Source: a virus. From it: a stretch of DNA of 50,909 nucleotides. Both the position numbers and the translations under genes were made by a program. Positions within the stretch are counted from its first letter, which is position 1. Each line of letters starts with the position of its first letter. The DNA lies in the IMG/VR virus record IMGVR_UViG_3300036827_000071, positions 1 to 50,909 of that record; one strand, written 5' to 3'. The notes below the pieces were generated by a model, which saw only the letters and a list, made by a program, of their open reading frames with translations, was not told where the DNA came from and searched no databases. Below, in pieces: positions 18,190-25,690 of the stretch.

Positions 18190-20415
18190 GTGATCATCGA
18201 CGTTTCCGCGGAGAACAATACAGTCCGTGAAACGGTCCTCAAGCTTGTCTTCGGCCAGACAAAGGGGTTTGCCTGTGTAGCAACGATCGAACGGAAAGAA
18301 GGCTACAAAGACGGTAAGAAGTTCACAGAGACGTTCTTCCGGTACCCAGACGATATGGCACTGCTGCTAGAGCACGTCAACCGCGTCTACCCTAGCCATG
18401 ACGTCTACTTCTGTCCACAGCTGTTCGACTACAAGAAGAGAATCAAGGAAGGCATCAGCGAAGTACAGTGCGCCTGGTCAGACCTTGACAGCTGCGATCC
18501 CAGACATCTTCTGGTCAAGCCGACAGTTACGCTCGAATCCTCTCCCGGGCATTACCAGGCCTTCTGGGTCTTCCAAGACCCCCAGAACCCTGAGGTTGCC
18601 GAAGAGGTAAGCCGCCGCATTGCGTATGCACACAGTCCACAGGGTGCTGACCGCTCAGGTTGGGACCTGACACAACTTTTGCGCATGCCGATGACGTACA
18701 ACTTGAAGCGATCCTCGCCTACGATGGAAACGCCAGTTGTCAAGGTCATCGATGCTTCTCGCCGCATCTACCGGCTCGAGGATTTCGCCGCCTACCCAAT
18801 ACCCAAGGGCTTCGAGTACACTGAGATTCCTATGCCTGAGGAAGAGGATCTTCCACCGCAAGACGCGGACGAGATCCTACAGTCGCAGCGGCTTCGCATC
18901 AACCCCGCAGTTTGGCGGCTGTATGGCGAAGAGCCAGATGGCGACTGGAGCAAGATCCTGTGGCAGCTCGAAATGCTTCTGTTCGAGACTGGCCTAGACC
19001 GTAACCAAGTGTTCGTAGTGGCAAAGGCTGCGAAGTGCAACAAGTACGCGCGGGACGATAAGCCCGACTCCTACCTATGGCGGGACGTCTGTAAGGCTGA
19101 ACAGAAGCACCTAAGCAACCTCAACATCCTATACCCACGTAACTTCGAAGAGAAAGAGCTGCTGACCGAAGATGAACGTGCTTGGGTAGAGGCTAACCCG
19201 GGCTTCGTGGAAAGGTATATCGAATGGGCAAAAGGCCTTGGCGACGCCGCCCCTCAGTACCACCAGGCAGGCGCTCTAATTGCATTGTCGTCAGTCCTCA
19301 GTGGCTCAGTGCGCTTGCCAACCAGTTTCGGAACGATCATCCCGAATCTCTGGTTCATGATCCTGGCAGATACGACCCTGACGAGAAAGTCTACTGCCAT
19401 GGACATTGCGATGGATCTTGTCATGGAGATCGATCAGGATGCTGTCCTTGCTACCGATGGGTCAATCGAAGGCTTGATGACATCCTTGTCTATGCGGCCG
19501 GGAAGGCCTTCGATCTTCCTTCGCGACGAGTTCTCTGGCCTCCTGGAGCAGATGACCAAGAAAGACTACATGGCGGGAATGCCAGAAGCCTTTACCAAGC
19601 TATACGATGGGAAGTTTCAGAAGCGCATCCTTCGGAAAGAGTCGATCGAGGTGCGCGAACCTGTTCTGATCCTCTTTGCAGGTGGTATCAAAGACAAGAT
19701 AACCTCCCTGTTGACGTTCGAACAAGTTGCATCTGGCTTCATGCCTCGCTTCATCTTCATCACGGCCGAAAGCGACGTTACCAGGCTCAAGCCTATCGGT
19801 CCGCCTTCCGAGCGTGACGTCGGTAACAGACAAGCCATCAAGGATGAACTCCTAGACCTGTACTCCATCTACAACGAGGCACCCAAGTCGATCACGCTGG
19901 CTGGCACTCCAACATTCATGCCGCAGACTAAGTGCGACGCGACGCTCACCGACGATGCTTGGGTTCGGTACAACAAGATCGAGTCCGCAATGATGGATGT
20001 CGGTATGCGGTCTGAACGTCCAGACTTGATGACACCCACATACGACCGTCTGTGCAAGTCAATGTTGAAGTCGGCAGTATTGATGGCCGCAGCAAGGCAG
20101 AAGAGTCGTGCAGGCATTGTTGTCGAGGATGGTGATATCGTCCACGCAACGTACTTCATGGAAGGCTGGCGCCATCATGTAAAGGAGGTCATCAGCAAGG
20201 TCGGACTCGGGACTGCAGAGAAGCAGCTGGCCAATATCTTCCGAGCCGTCCAGCGTCGCGAAGGCGTTACGCGGAGCGTACTAATGCAAAACTACCACCT
20301 GACCGCCAGAGATGCCGATCAGATCTTCCAGACACTAGAACAGCGAGGACTCATCCGTCGAGTCCGCGTTGGTAAGACCGAAACCCTCTACGCAACAAGG
20401 AAGGAAGATGCATGA
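18190..20415 (+). CDS. primase-helicase: AEP/PrimPol-like domain fused to a DUF3987-like ATPase
   Basis: 741 aa from GTG 18190 (GGAGG upstream). Residues 1-190 show archaeo-eukaryotic primase motifs: WSDLDSC (D98, D100), SSPGHYQAFWVF (H121) and LLRMPMTYNLK (~163-173). Residues ~330-640 match the DUF3987 helicase-like ATPase: an N-terminal WVEANPGFVERYIEW, then ADTTLTRKSTAMD, a P-loop that keeps K-S-T but lacks the usual Gly, and FLRDEFSGLL as the Walker B region. The last ~60 residues (GVTRSVLMQNYHLTARDADQ, RGLIRRVRVG) form a winged helix. It should prime and unwind DNA for the UDG-polymerase at 25683. No separate DnaB or DnaG gene is present, consistent with this role. Confidence 0.8.
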   Translation: MIIDVSAENNTVRETVLKLVFGQTKGFACVATIERKEGYKDGKKFTETFFRYPDDMALLLEHVNRVYPSHDVYFCPQLFDYKKRIKEGISEVQCAWSDLDSCDPRHLLVKPTVTLESSPGHYQAFWVFQDPQNPEVAEEVSRRIAYAHSPQGADRSGWDLTQLLRMPMTYNLKRSSPTMETPVVKVIDASRRIYRLEDFAAYPIPKGFEYTEIPMPEEEDLPPQDADEILQSQRLRINPAVWRLYGEEPDGDWSKILWQLEMLLFETGLDRNQVFVVAKAAKCNKYARDDKPDSYLWRDVCKAEQKHLSNLNILYPRNFEEKELLTEDERAWVEANPGFVERYIEWAKGLGDAAPQYHQAGALIALSSVLSGSVRLPTSFGTIIPNLWFMILADTTLTRKSTAMDIAMDLVMEIDQDAVLATDGSIEGLMTSLSMRPGRPSIFLRDEFSGLLEQMTKKDYMAGMPEAFTKLYDGKFQKRILRKESIEVREPVLILFAGGIKDKITSLLTFEQVASGFMPRFIFITAESDVTRLKPIGPPSERDVGNRQAIKDELLDLYSIYNEAPKSITLAGTPTFMPQTKCDATLTDDAWVRYNKIESAMMDVGMRSERPDLMTPTYDRLCKSMLKSAVLMAAARQKSRAGIVVEDGDIVHATYFMEGWRHHVKEVISKVGLGTAEKQLANIFRAVQRREGVTRSVLMQNYHLTARDADQIFQTLEQRGLIRRVRVGKTETLYATRKEDA

Positions 20416-21311
20416 GCAACGAATCAGTCCTCACCGAGGATCGTGCAATCGATGCCCTGGAAGGGGGCAGTGACAGAAGCGCCCCTGTGGAGTTCTCGGG
20501 ACTGCAGGAGGCGGTTTCCTCTGCGGAAACTACCGATGGCAACACTGCTAAGGCCGTTGCTGTTGTCAGTGGCGGCATGGACTCTGTCGCGATGCTGTAC
20601 AAGCTGTACCAGGAGGAGACGAAGGATATCCTCGTGGTCAGCTTCGATTACGGGCAGCGACACGGGCAGAGCGAGATTCCATTCGCCAACATGCATGCCA
20701 GAGTGCTCGGGCTGAACCATGTTGTCGTCGGACTCGCACACATCGGGCAGATGTTCGCCGCACTCGGATCGGAGTCCAGTCTGATCAACGAAGGCGTCGC
20801 TGTCCCAGATGGTCACTACGCTGAGGAGTCGATGAAGGCGACCGTCGTGCCGAATCGCAACATGATCATGGCATCGATCGCTGCAGGGTTGGCCGTGTCG
20901 GTGAAGGCCAACATCATCGGTCTAGGTGTGCACGGCGGCGACCACTTCATCTACCCCGACTGCAGGCCGAGCTTCTTCCATGACCTGGAGGAAGCAGTTC
21001 AGCGTGGCAACGAAGGCTTCGGGCACGCAGAGCCAATCAAGTTCTTCACTCCCTGGATGTACGTTTCCAAGACCGACATCGTTCGCTGGGCCTACGACAC
21101 CCCCAACACCGCCTACAGCCTGAAGGGCGAGCGCCATGTCGACCTGCGATTCACCTGGTCGTGCTACAAGGGCGACACAACGCACTGCGGTACGTGCGGC
21201 ACGTGCACTGAGCGCAAGGAAGCGTTCAGTGATGCTGGTGTGGATGATCCGACCATCTACGCCGATGCTCCTGTGCAGCCAGTCGAGCCTGGCTCGCAGG
21301 GTTACCTGTGA
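20412..21311 (+). CDS. queC: QueC-like 7-cyano-7-deazaguanine (preQ0) synthase
   Basis: 299 aa from ATG 20412, overlapping the primase stop by 4 nt. After a 47-residue N-terminal extension (acidic, not typical of QueC) comes VAVVSGGMDSVAML with the PP-loop SGGMDS at 53-58, which activates the acid with ATP. SFDYGQRH and VVPNRNMIMASIAAGLA are standard QueC segments. C251, C259, C262 and C265 form the zinc site (SCYKGDTTHCGTCGTC). The enzyme converts 7-carboxy-7-deazaguanine to preQ0 with ammonia and ATP. It opens the deazaguanine cassette QueC-QueD-QueE-FolE-DpdA. Confidence 0.95.
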   Translation: MSNESVLTEDRAIDALEGGSDRSAPVEFSGLQEAVSSAETTDGNTAKAVAVVSGGMDSVAMLYKLYQEETKDILVVSFDYGQRHGQSEIPFANMHARVLGLNHVVVGLAHIGQMFAALGSESSLINEGVAVPDGHYAEESMKATVVPNRNMIMASIAAGLAVSVKANIIGLGVHGGDHFIYPDCRPSFFHDLEEAVQRGNEGFGHAEPIKFFTPWMYVSKTDIVRWAYDTPNTAYSLKGERHVDLRFTWSCYKGDTTHCGTCGTCTERKEAFSDAGVDDPTIYADAPVQPVEPGSQGYL

Positions 21312-21523
21312 TGCGGGTGGGAGCAGAGGGCTGCCTGAACAAGGCAGCCACTCTCCAGCAGATCCAAGCCCACAACGGCTACACACCTCCGGAGTACGAC
21401 AGGAGTTCGCCGTTCGCGAAGAGCTTCTTCGAGCCTATGCCGGACCTCAAGAAGAAGCGACTGACACAGGGTAAGCGTGCTGTCAGGCCAACACAGTATC
21501 AAGGTCCTTACGGGAGGCACTAG
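21311..21523 (+). CDS. 70-aa protein embedded in the deazaguanine operon, unknown function
   Basis: ATG 21311 shares its A with the QueC TGA; GTG 21308 is an alternative. The chain is basic and rich in Pro, Gln and Lys (NKAATLQQIQAHNGYTPPEY, MPDLKKKRLTQGKRAVRPTQ) with little predicted structure beyond one helix. The stop TAG shares its G with the GTG of QueD. Its tight coupling inside a metabolic operon suggests it may be needed for the modification, perhaps as a partner of QueC/QueD or DpdA, but it shows no known motif. Confidence 0.6.
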   Translation: MRVGAEGCLNKAATLQQIQAHNGYTPPEYDRSSPFAKSFFEPMPDLKKKRLTQGKRAVRPTQYQGPYGRH

Positions 21524-22044
21524 TGGCACTGCTCAAGGTCAGGCACAACATCGAGGTAGCGCATAGGCTCTATGAAGCGCTGCCTGGCGAGAAGTGCGAA
21601 CAGATTCATGGTCACAGCATGTGGGTGACTCTGTTCATCGAAGGGAAGGTAAATGATAAAGGCATCCTAGCTGGGCCACCCAGGACTATGCAAGTAGGAA
21701 CTGCCTTCGACGACTCGCCTATCACAATTGAGTCAGACGGCACATTGGACTTCGGCAGCATCAAGAAGTACTTCCGACAGCTTCTTGACGAGACATACGA
21801 CCATCGTCTCTTGCTCAACGCTTCCGATCCATTTGCTGGGCCGATTCTGCAGTACCAGAAGGTCGATTCGATTCCTGGCTACAGGGAAGCGAATATCGAA
21901 TCTCTGCCTGGGCTGCAAGCTCTGCCAGGAGACCCAACTACCGAGAACCTCGCCAAGTGGATCTACCAGGACATGAGCGAGAGGTACCCAGTCACCAAGG
22001 TCGAGGTCTGGGAGACGTCAGTGAACGGAATCGAGTACCCATGA
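21523..22044 (+). CDS. queD: QueD-like 6-carboxytetrahydropterin synthase
   Basis: 173 aa from GTG 21523. The family hallmarks are in place: H14 in IEVAHRL, catalytic C25, and H29/H31 in IHGHS for zinc and catalysis; DFGSIKKYF; YDHRLLLN; PTTENLAKWIY; and VEVWETS near the end. The enzyme turns 7,8-dihydroneopterin triphosphate (from FolE) into 6-carboxytetrahydropterin. It is longer than the usual ~120 aa because of two inserts, one after the first strand pair (PRTMQVGTAFDDSPI) and one after the LLLN motif (YREANIESLPGLQALPGDP). Confidence 0.93.
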   Translation: MALLKVRHNIEVAHRLYEALPGEKCEQIHGHSMWVTLFIEGKVNDKGILAGPPRTMQVGTAFDDSPITIESDGTLDFGSIKKYFRQLLDETYDHRLLLNASDPFAGPILQYQKVDSIPGYREANIESLPGLQALPGDPTTENLAKWIYQDMSERYPVTKVEVWETSVNGIEYP

Positions 22045-22805
22045 CCACTAAGGAGGCAAAGTTCCGTGTCAGCGAGGTCTACCAGTCTGTACAAGGCGAA
22101 GGGCCGAGAGCAGGTACGCCTACTACTTTCGTACGCTTTGCCGGGTGCAATCTTCGGTGCCCTGCTTGGCCTTGCGATACGCAGCATGCAATCGACCCTG
22201 GACTCTATCGCGGGGAGTGGCAGCACCTAACGGTGCACGAGCTACTCGACATGATTCCAACGTGGCCAGACAACATCTGCTTCACTGGCGGCGAGCCTAT
22301 GCTCCAGGCTACTGACTTGCTCGAGTCATTGACCTGGTTCTTGGTGCGCCGAAGTAGGCCGCCGACAAATGCCAGACATACGTTGGAGATGTTCAGTAAC
22401 GGTACAATACCGTACACGGACCAGATCATCGACCGTGTGAACATCGTGATGGACTGGAAGCTAGATGGTTCAGGCGAAGGTACCAACGCCTTCGGTCGTA
22501 ACAACCAGAACCGCATCGACAACTTCCACCGCCTGATCACCCGTAAGGATAGCGGCTACATACCCGGCGATGCTGTCAAGTTCACCGTCGCCAGCGAGCA
22601 AGACTTCCAGGACGCCATTGACATCTATGCCGAGTACTGGCAGGGTCAAGGTGGATGGGAAGGCCCTGAAGTCTACGTCGGTGTAGTCTGGGGGAAGATG
22701 GAGGAGAAGACACTGGTCGAACTTATGCTCGACCACCAGGTACCTTGGAAACTCAACGTCCAGGTACACAACCACATTTGGCCACGCGACCAGAGAGGCA
22801 TCTGA
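22041..22805 (+). CDS. queE: QueE-like 7-carboxy-7-deazaguanine synthase (radical SAM)
   Basis: 254 aa from ATG 22041, overlapping QueD by 4 nt. The start SEVYQSVQGEGPRAGTPTTF is diagnostic, as is VRFAGCNLRCPAWPCDT, where C36, C40 and C45 bind the 4Fe-4S cluster, and ICFTGGEPMLQ for SAM binding. The cluster motif reads C-x3-C-x4-C, not the standard C-x3-C-x2-C, a spacing I associate with some phage members. The reaction is ring contraction of 6-carboxytetrahydropterin to 7-carboxy-7-deazaguanine. DWKLDGSGEG and an inserted 60-residue C-terminal part complete the fold. Confidence 0.93.
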   Translation: MTTKEAKFRVSEVYQSVQGEGPRAGTPTTFVRFAGCNLRCPAWPCDTQHAIDPGLYRGEWQHLTVHELLDMIPTWPDNICFTGGEPMLQATDLLESLTWFLVRRSRPPTNARHTLEMFSNGTIPYTDQIIDRVNIVMDWKLDGSGEGTNAFGRNNQNRIDNFHRLITRKDSGYIPGDAVKFTVASEQDFQDAIDIYAEYWQGQGGWEGPEVYVGVVWGKMEEKTLVELMLDHQVPWKLNVQVHNHIWPRDQRGI

Positions 22806-23129
22806 ATGGCAAGCACAAACAGGACGAATTGGACTCTTGACCCTGAAGATCCATTCGAACGTGTCCTGATCGAGATGGTCGAGCTGAGTAGGAAGAAGTC
22901 ACATGACTACGCAGCCGATAACGACCGGTTCAGCAACTTCCGAGAATCGGCAGACCATCTTGGGCTCCGAGCTGTCGACAGCGCAGACTTGCTGATTGCT
23001 ACTAAGCAGGCTCGACTCAAGCAACTTCGACAGAAGGGCGACCCTGCCAACGAATCGCTACGAGACACCTATCTCGATCGAGCCTGCTATTCGGTCATCA
23101 CACTTGCTCTACTCGACGAGGAGGAATAG
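22806..23129 (+). CDS. DUF1599/Nmad1-like protein linked to nucleotide modification
   Basis: 107 aa from ATG 22806, immediately after QueE. The sequence LIEMVELSRKKSHDYAADND then RFSNFRESADHLGLRAVDSA matches the pattern K-x-x-D-Y-(G/A)-x(4-6)-F-x-N-(F/W) of a small helical family found near phage nucleotide-modification genes. The C-terminal half is helical and acidic (DRACYSVITLALLDEEE). In other phages this family accompanies modified-base pathways without a demonstrated reaction; a nucleotide-binding or hydrolase-like role is supposed. Confidence 0.65.
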   Translation: MASTNRTNWTLDPEDPFERVLIEMVELSRKKSHDYAADNDRFSNFRESADHLGLRAVDSADLLIATKQARLKQLRQKGDPANESLRDTYLDRACYSVITLALLDEEE

Positions 23130-23707
23130 TGGTCATCATGTCGAAGAGTCAGATGGTCGGCTATGCAACGGAGCTAGCCGAACCGTTACTGACTCTACTG
23201 GTACCTCAAGAGGTGCAGGACTCCGAACACTTCGAGAGTACCCCCAGCAGGTTCGCCAAGATGCTCCTGGAGATGACGACGCCAGAGGAGTTCGACTTCA
23301 CTACGTTCAGCTCCACCGGCGACAACATGGTGACATTGGGGCCGATCTCGTTCTACAGCCTCTGCGCTCACCATGTCGTTCCGTTCTTCGGACAAGCCTA
23401 TGTTGGCTATGTCCCAGATGGAAAGCTCGTCGGATTGTCGAAGATCCCTCGAGCCGTGCAGCAGCTCTCGAAGGGACTCTGGGTTCAGGAGGAACTGACA
23501 GTTGCGATTGCCGACTTCCTGGAGAACAAGTTGGATCCGAAGGGCGTAGCGGTAGTTATGAAGGGAGAGCACCTCTGCATGGCTATGCGAGGTGTAAAGG
23601 CACCAGGGGTACAGACAACGACATCGGCGATGCTCGGTGTGTTCGCCGATCACGAACGTCTGGCACGTATGGAGTTCCTGAACCTGATCGACCATGGGCG
23701 GGCCTGA
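23129..23707 (+). CDS. folE: GTP cyclohydrolase I (FolE type)
   Basis: 192 aa from GTG 23129, whose G is the last base of the previous TAG; GGAGGAA lies at the right distance. ATG 23138 is an alternative. The zinc ligands C79, H82 and C150 and the catalytic H81 sit in FYSLCAHHVVPFFG and GEHLCMAMRG. STPSRFAKM, KIPRAVQ, EELTVAIADFLE and VQTTTSAMLG are all family segments. The enzyme makes 7,8-dihydroneopterin triphosphate from GTP, the first step of preQ0 synthesis, and frees the phage from the host folate enzyme. Length is normal for the catalytic core. Confidence 0.95.
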   Translation: MVIMSKSQMVGYATELAEPLLTLLVPQEVQDSEHFESTPSRFAKMLLEMTTPEEFDFTTFSSTGDNMVTLGPISFYSLCAHHVVPFFGQAYVGYVPDGKLVGLSKIPRAVQQLSKGLWVQEELTVAIADFLENKLDPKGVAVVMKGEHLCMAMRGVKAPGVQTTTSAMLGVFADHERLARMEFLNLIDHGRA

Positions 23708-23909
23708 GCCGCATTACTACGACTGCGCCGGACCTTGCCAGAGACAGGTGCCTCTACGACGTACTTGGTTCAACTGGCAAGGACACATCTTCCCAATCAG
23801 CCTGTGCTGGAAGTGTCACCTAACACTTCTGTTCGACCTAGTAAGGAGTAAGCTTGCCGCTAAGACAGGACATCGTCGCAGTCACGTTGACCTTCGCCGA
23901 CGGCTCTGA
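23694..23909 (+). CDS. 71-aa putative zinc-binding protein
   Basis: ATG 23694 lies inside the end of folE (14-nt overlap), and the frame runs 56 nt into the next gene. YDCAGPCQRQVPLRRTWFNW and ISLCWKCHLTLLFDLV give C-x3-C and C-x2-C, a plausible ribbon. There is no Shine-Dalgarno sequence, so it would depend on coupling to FolE. The basic C-terminus (HRRSHVDLRRRL) lies in the overlap. The paired cysteines favour a real gene over chance, but confidence is moderate. Confidence 0.5.
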   Translation: MGGPEPHYYDCAGPCQRQVPLRRTWFNWQGHIFPISLCWKCHLTLLFDLVRSKLAAKTGHRRSHVDLRRRL

Positions 23910-24072
23910 CATCGAGTATGACGGAGCTGACATCACCTGCTCGGAGACAATAACGGAGACTGCCGAGAAGGGAACACCGCCTGGAAAGGGAACGCCAGTG
24001 CGGTACATGCAAGTACTCATTCACATGGCACCTGATCCGACGCTTGCAAAGGGCCACAAGGGAGGCATATAA
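23854..24072 (+). CDS. 72-aa protein of unknown function
   Basis: TTG 23854 has AAGGAG 6-7 nt upstream, a strong signal. The protein is beta-rich (IVAVTLTFADGSDIEYDGAD, ITCSETITETAEKGTPP), then PVRYMQVLIHMAPDP. It overlaps the preceding frame by 56 nt, and its last codons overlap the promoter at 24044. It ends 3 nt before the MazG-like gene. No function is inferred. Confidence 0.55.
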   Translation: MPLRQDIVAVTLTFADGSDIEYDGADITCSETITETAEKGTPPGKGTPVRYMQVLIHMAPDPTLAKGHKGGI

Positions 24073-24073
24073 T
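24044..24073 (+). promoter_or_regulatory. internal CTTGCAAAGGG-type promoter
   Basis: TTGCAA (24044-24049), an 18-bp spacer and TATAAT (24068-24073). From the C before the -35, CTTGCAAAGGG is shared with 4675 and 7822. The start site would fall about 5 nt inside the gene at 24075, so it may serve the genes at 24367 and beyond (second MazG-like, DpdA, polymerase). Confidence 0.55.
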
Positions 24074-24074
24074 A

Positions 24075-24494
24075 ATGGTAGACAAGAGAAGCAGTGGACG
24101 TATCGTCGAGCTGCAGAAGATCTGCGCAGAGGACAGCGAACGATGGTTTCCTGGCAACATCAAGGCTAAGGATCTCAAGCACATGATCCTGGCGCTTTGC
24201 GGTGAGGTTGGTGAAGTTGCCAATCTGGCCAAGAAGGCTGATCGCGGAGACATGGATCCGTTCAGCGCAGAGTTCGTGCACGACCTCGCACTGGAGGTGG
24301 GCGACTGCTTCGTCTACCTCCTAAACATCGCCCAACTCATGAACGTAGACTTGGAGGCTATCTTCTATGCAACACGAGACAAAAACGAACGACGCTGGAG
24401 CCCCGAAGCACGCGCAGCCGCTGCTGGAGATGATCGAGGAAGCCTCACGGTCGTTCGACGAGATGGTGGTGGAGCGACACCAGACGGGAGCTGA
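24075..24494 (+). CDS. MazG-like nucleotide pyrophosphohydrolase (first copy)
   Basis: 139 aa from ATG 24075; GGGAGG lies 10-15 nt upstream. MILALCGEVGEVANLAKKAD supplies the E-x2-E half and LALEVGDCFVYLLNIAQLMN the E-x2-D half of the four-helix MazG metal site, ending near RDKNERR where family members normally stop. The last ~30 residues (AAAAGDDRGSLTVVRRDGGG) are atypical and lie in the 128-nt overlap with the next gene. The enzyme should hydrolyse a (deoxy)nucleoside triphosphate to the monophosphate, adjusting pools for modified-DNA synthesis. Substrate unknown. Confidence 0.75.
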   Translation: MVDKRSSGRIVELQKICAEDSERWFPGNIKAKDLKHMILALCGEVGEVANLAKKADRGDMDPFSAEFVHDLALEVGDCFVYLLNIAQLMNVDLEAIFYATRDKNERRWSPEARAAAAGDDRGSLTVVRRDGGGATPDGS

Positions 24495-24747
24495 GGAATA
24501 TGGCCCGTTCAAGTTCCTCGAGAACGACACGCTGGGGATGTTGGAGGAGGAGCTCGCTGACATTGCCAACTATGCTCGCTACACCTTCATCAAGGTGCGC
24601 ATGATGCGACTTGCACTAGCAGGCGAAGCCACGAAGCTTGGGTCCGAAGATGGCAGTGTCAAGCTGTCAGCGCTTGACAGTACAGTCGGACTTGGCAGCC
24701 TCGACCGGGAGCAGGACGACATGTACTCGGGATTGGACACACAGTGA
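24367..24747 (+). CDS. second MazG-like / dNTP pyrophosphohydrolase family protein
   Basis: 126 aa from ATG 24367, starting 128 nt inside the previous gene in another frame. EMIEEASRSFDEMVVERHQT is followed by GAEEYGPFKFLENDTLGMLE and EELADIANYARYTFIKVRMM, an E-E-x-x-D helix like MazG and dUTPase-like all-alpha enzymes; FKF followed by LEN...EELADIANY is common in phage MazG-like proteins. The last 45 residues are acidic, Ser- and Leu-rich. Two such genes side by side suggest control of two nucleotides, or a paired duplication. Confidence 0.65.
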   Translation: MQHETKTNDAGAPKHAQPLLEMIEEASRSFDEMVVERHQTGAEEYGPFKFLENDTLGMLEEELADIANYARYTFIKVRMMRLALAGEATKLGSEDGSVKLSALDSTVGLGSLDREQDDMYSGLDTQ

Positions 24748-24932
24748 TCAAGATCAGGAAGGTGAAGCTAGGTAAGGAAGCAGGTGTATGGGCCTCTCTG
24801 CATGACCAGCCGCATACTCAGCACCTGTTCGACTTGCCTACCTCAGCAACCATCAGCCAGTACGGGGCAGACCGTCCAACGCTGACTCTCACGTTCGAGC
24901 TTGACCCTGACGTAGAGGTGGTGAACGAATGA
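24744..24932 (+). CDS. 62-aa protein of unknown function
   Basis: GTG 24744 overlaps the preceding TGA by 4 nt, and the stop overlaps the DpdA ATG by 4 nt. The chain is a small beta-rich unit (VKLGKEAGVWASLHDQPHTQ, RPTLTLTFELDPDVEVV). It carries no metal or catalytic motif. It is tightly coupled to the DNA transglycosylase gene and may be an accessory subunit, which is inference from position only. Confidence 0.6.
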   Translation: MIKIRKVKLGKEAGVWASLHDQPHTQHLFDLPTSATISQYGADRPTLTLTFELDPDVEVVNE

Positions 24933-25690
24933 GGCTCGCAACCATTCCGCCGTTCTGCCTAAACAAGTACATGCTGCTGTCGGACTATCAGCTTGTACTT
25001 CCGGAGTGCTTCCGTAACGAGCCGTACACCGAGACAGTGTACCAGATGAGGAAGCCTGGCAGGAGTGACTTCATCATCCTCGACAACGGTGCAGCCGAAG
25101 GCAACGCTTGGCACCCACAGGCTCTGCTTGCCGTAGGTCGTGAGTTCCAGGTCAACGAGATTGTCATCCCAGACATGCTCGGTGAGAAGGATGCAACCCT
25201 CGACATGCTTGAAGCGTTCATCGGGGATACTACCGAAGAGGAAAGGCAGGCCTTCAAGTGGATGGGAGTTCCACAGGGGGCGACCTTCAACGATTTCGTC
25301 GAGTGCGTAGAAGCGTTCGCCTCTTTGCCGTTCGTATCCACTGTCGGAGTGCCGAGGCACATGCTGCAGACTCTTGGTGACAACATGGCGCGCGTGACGT
25401 TCGCCAAGTGGATCGACAAGGAGTTCACTGGCCGCTTTGACATTCACTTCCTTGGTAGCTCGGCGCAATGGCTTCTGGAACCGCGTGTGCTGCAGGAGGA
25501 GTGTGCGTTCGCAAGAGGCATGGACACTTCGCTTCCGTACTTCGCGGCGAACCTCGAGACGGAGATCGACGACCTCTCGGCAGGCATCATCGCTCGTCCG
25601 GAAGGCTACTTCGAGCTTCCGAGCTTCGAGTTCCCGATCGGCCTACTCGAGTACAACATGCGCACCCTAAAGGGGTGGCTGTATGGCTGA
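24929..25690 (+). CDS. dpdA: DpdA-like 7-deazaguanine DNA transglycosylase (TGT fold)
   Basis: 253 aa from ATG 24929. The chain follows phage DpdA proteins related to tRNA-guanine transglycosylases: FIILDNGAAEG (D52, substrate-binding/catalytic Asp), IVIPDMLGE (D82), WMGVPQG, VGVPRHML, FDIHFLGSS and ARGMDTSLPYF (D199, in the position of the TGT nucleophile). It lacks the TGT zinc-binding tail and is shorter than TGT (about 370 aa), as expected for DNA-acting members. Predicted reaction: exchange of guanine in DNA for preQ0 or a derivative, giving restriction resistance. All upstream enzymes needed to make preQ0 lie in the same operon. Confidence 0.85.
   Translation: MRLATIPPFCLNKYMLLSDYQLVLPECFRNEPYTETVYQMRKPGRSDFIILDNGAAEGNAWHPQALLAVGREFQVNEIVIPDMLGEKDATLDMLEAFIGDTTEEERQAFKWMGVPQGATFNDFVECVEAFASLPFVSTVGVPRHMLQTLGDNMARVTFAKWIDKEFTGRFDIHFLGSSAQWLLEPRVLQEECAFARGMDTSLPYFAANLETEIDDLSAGIIARPEGYFELPSFEFPIGLLEYNMRTLKGWLYG

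Noticed and set aside
22996-23823. 275-aa plus-strand frame overlapping folE
   Set aside because: folE in the other frame has every catalytic residue; this frame has no domain and an Arg-rich composition of a shadow.
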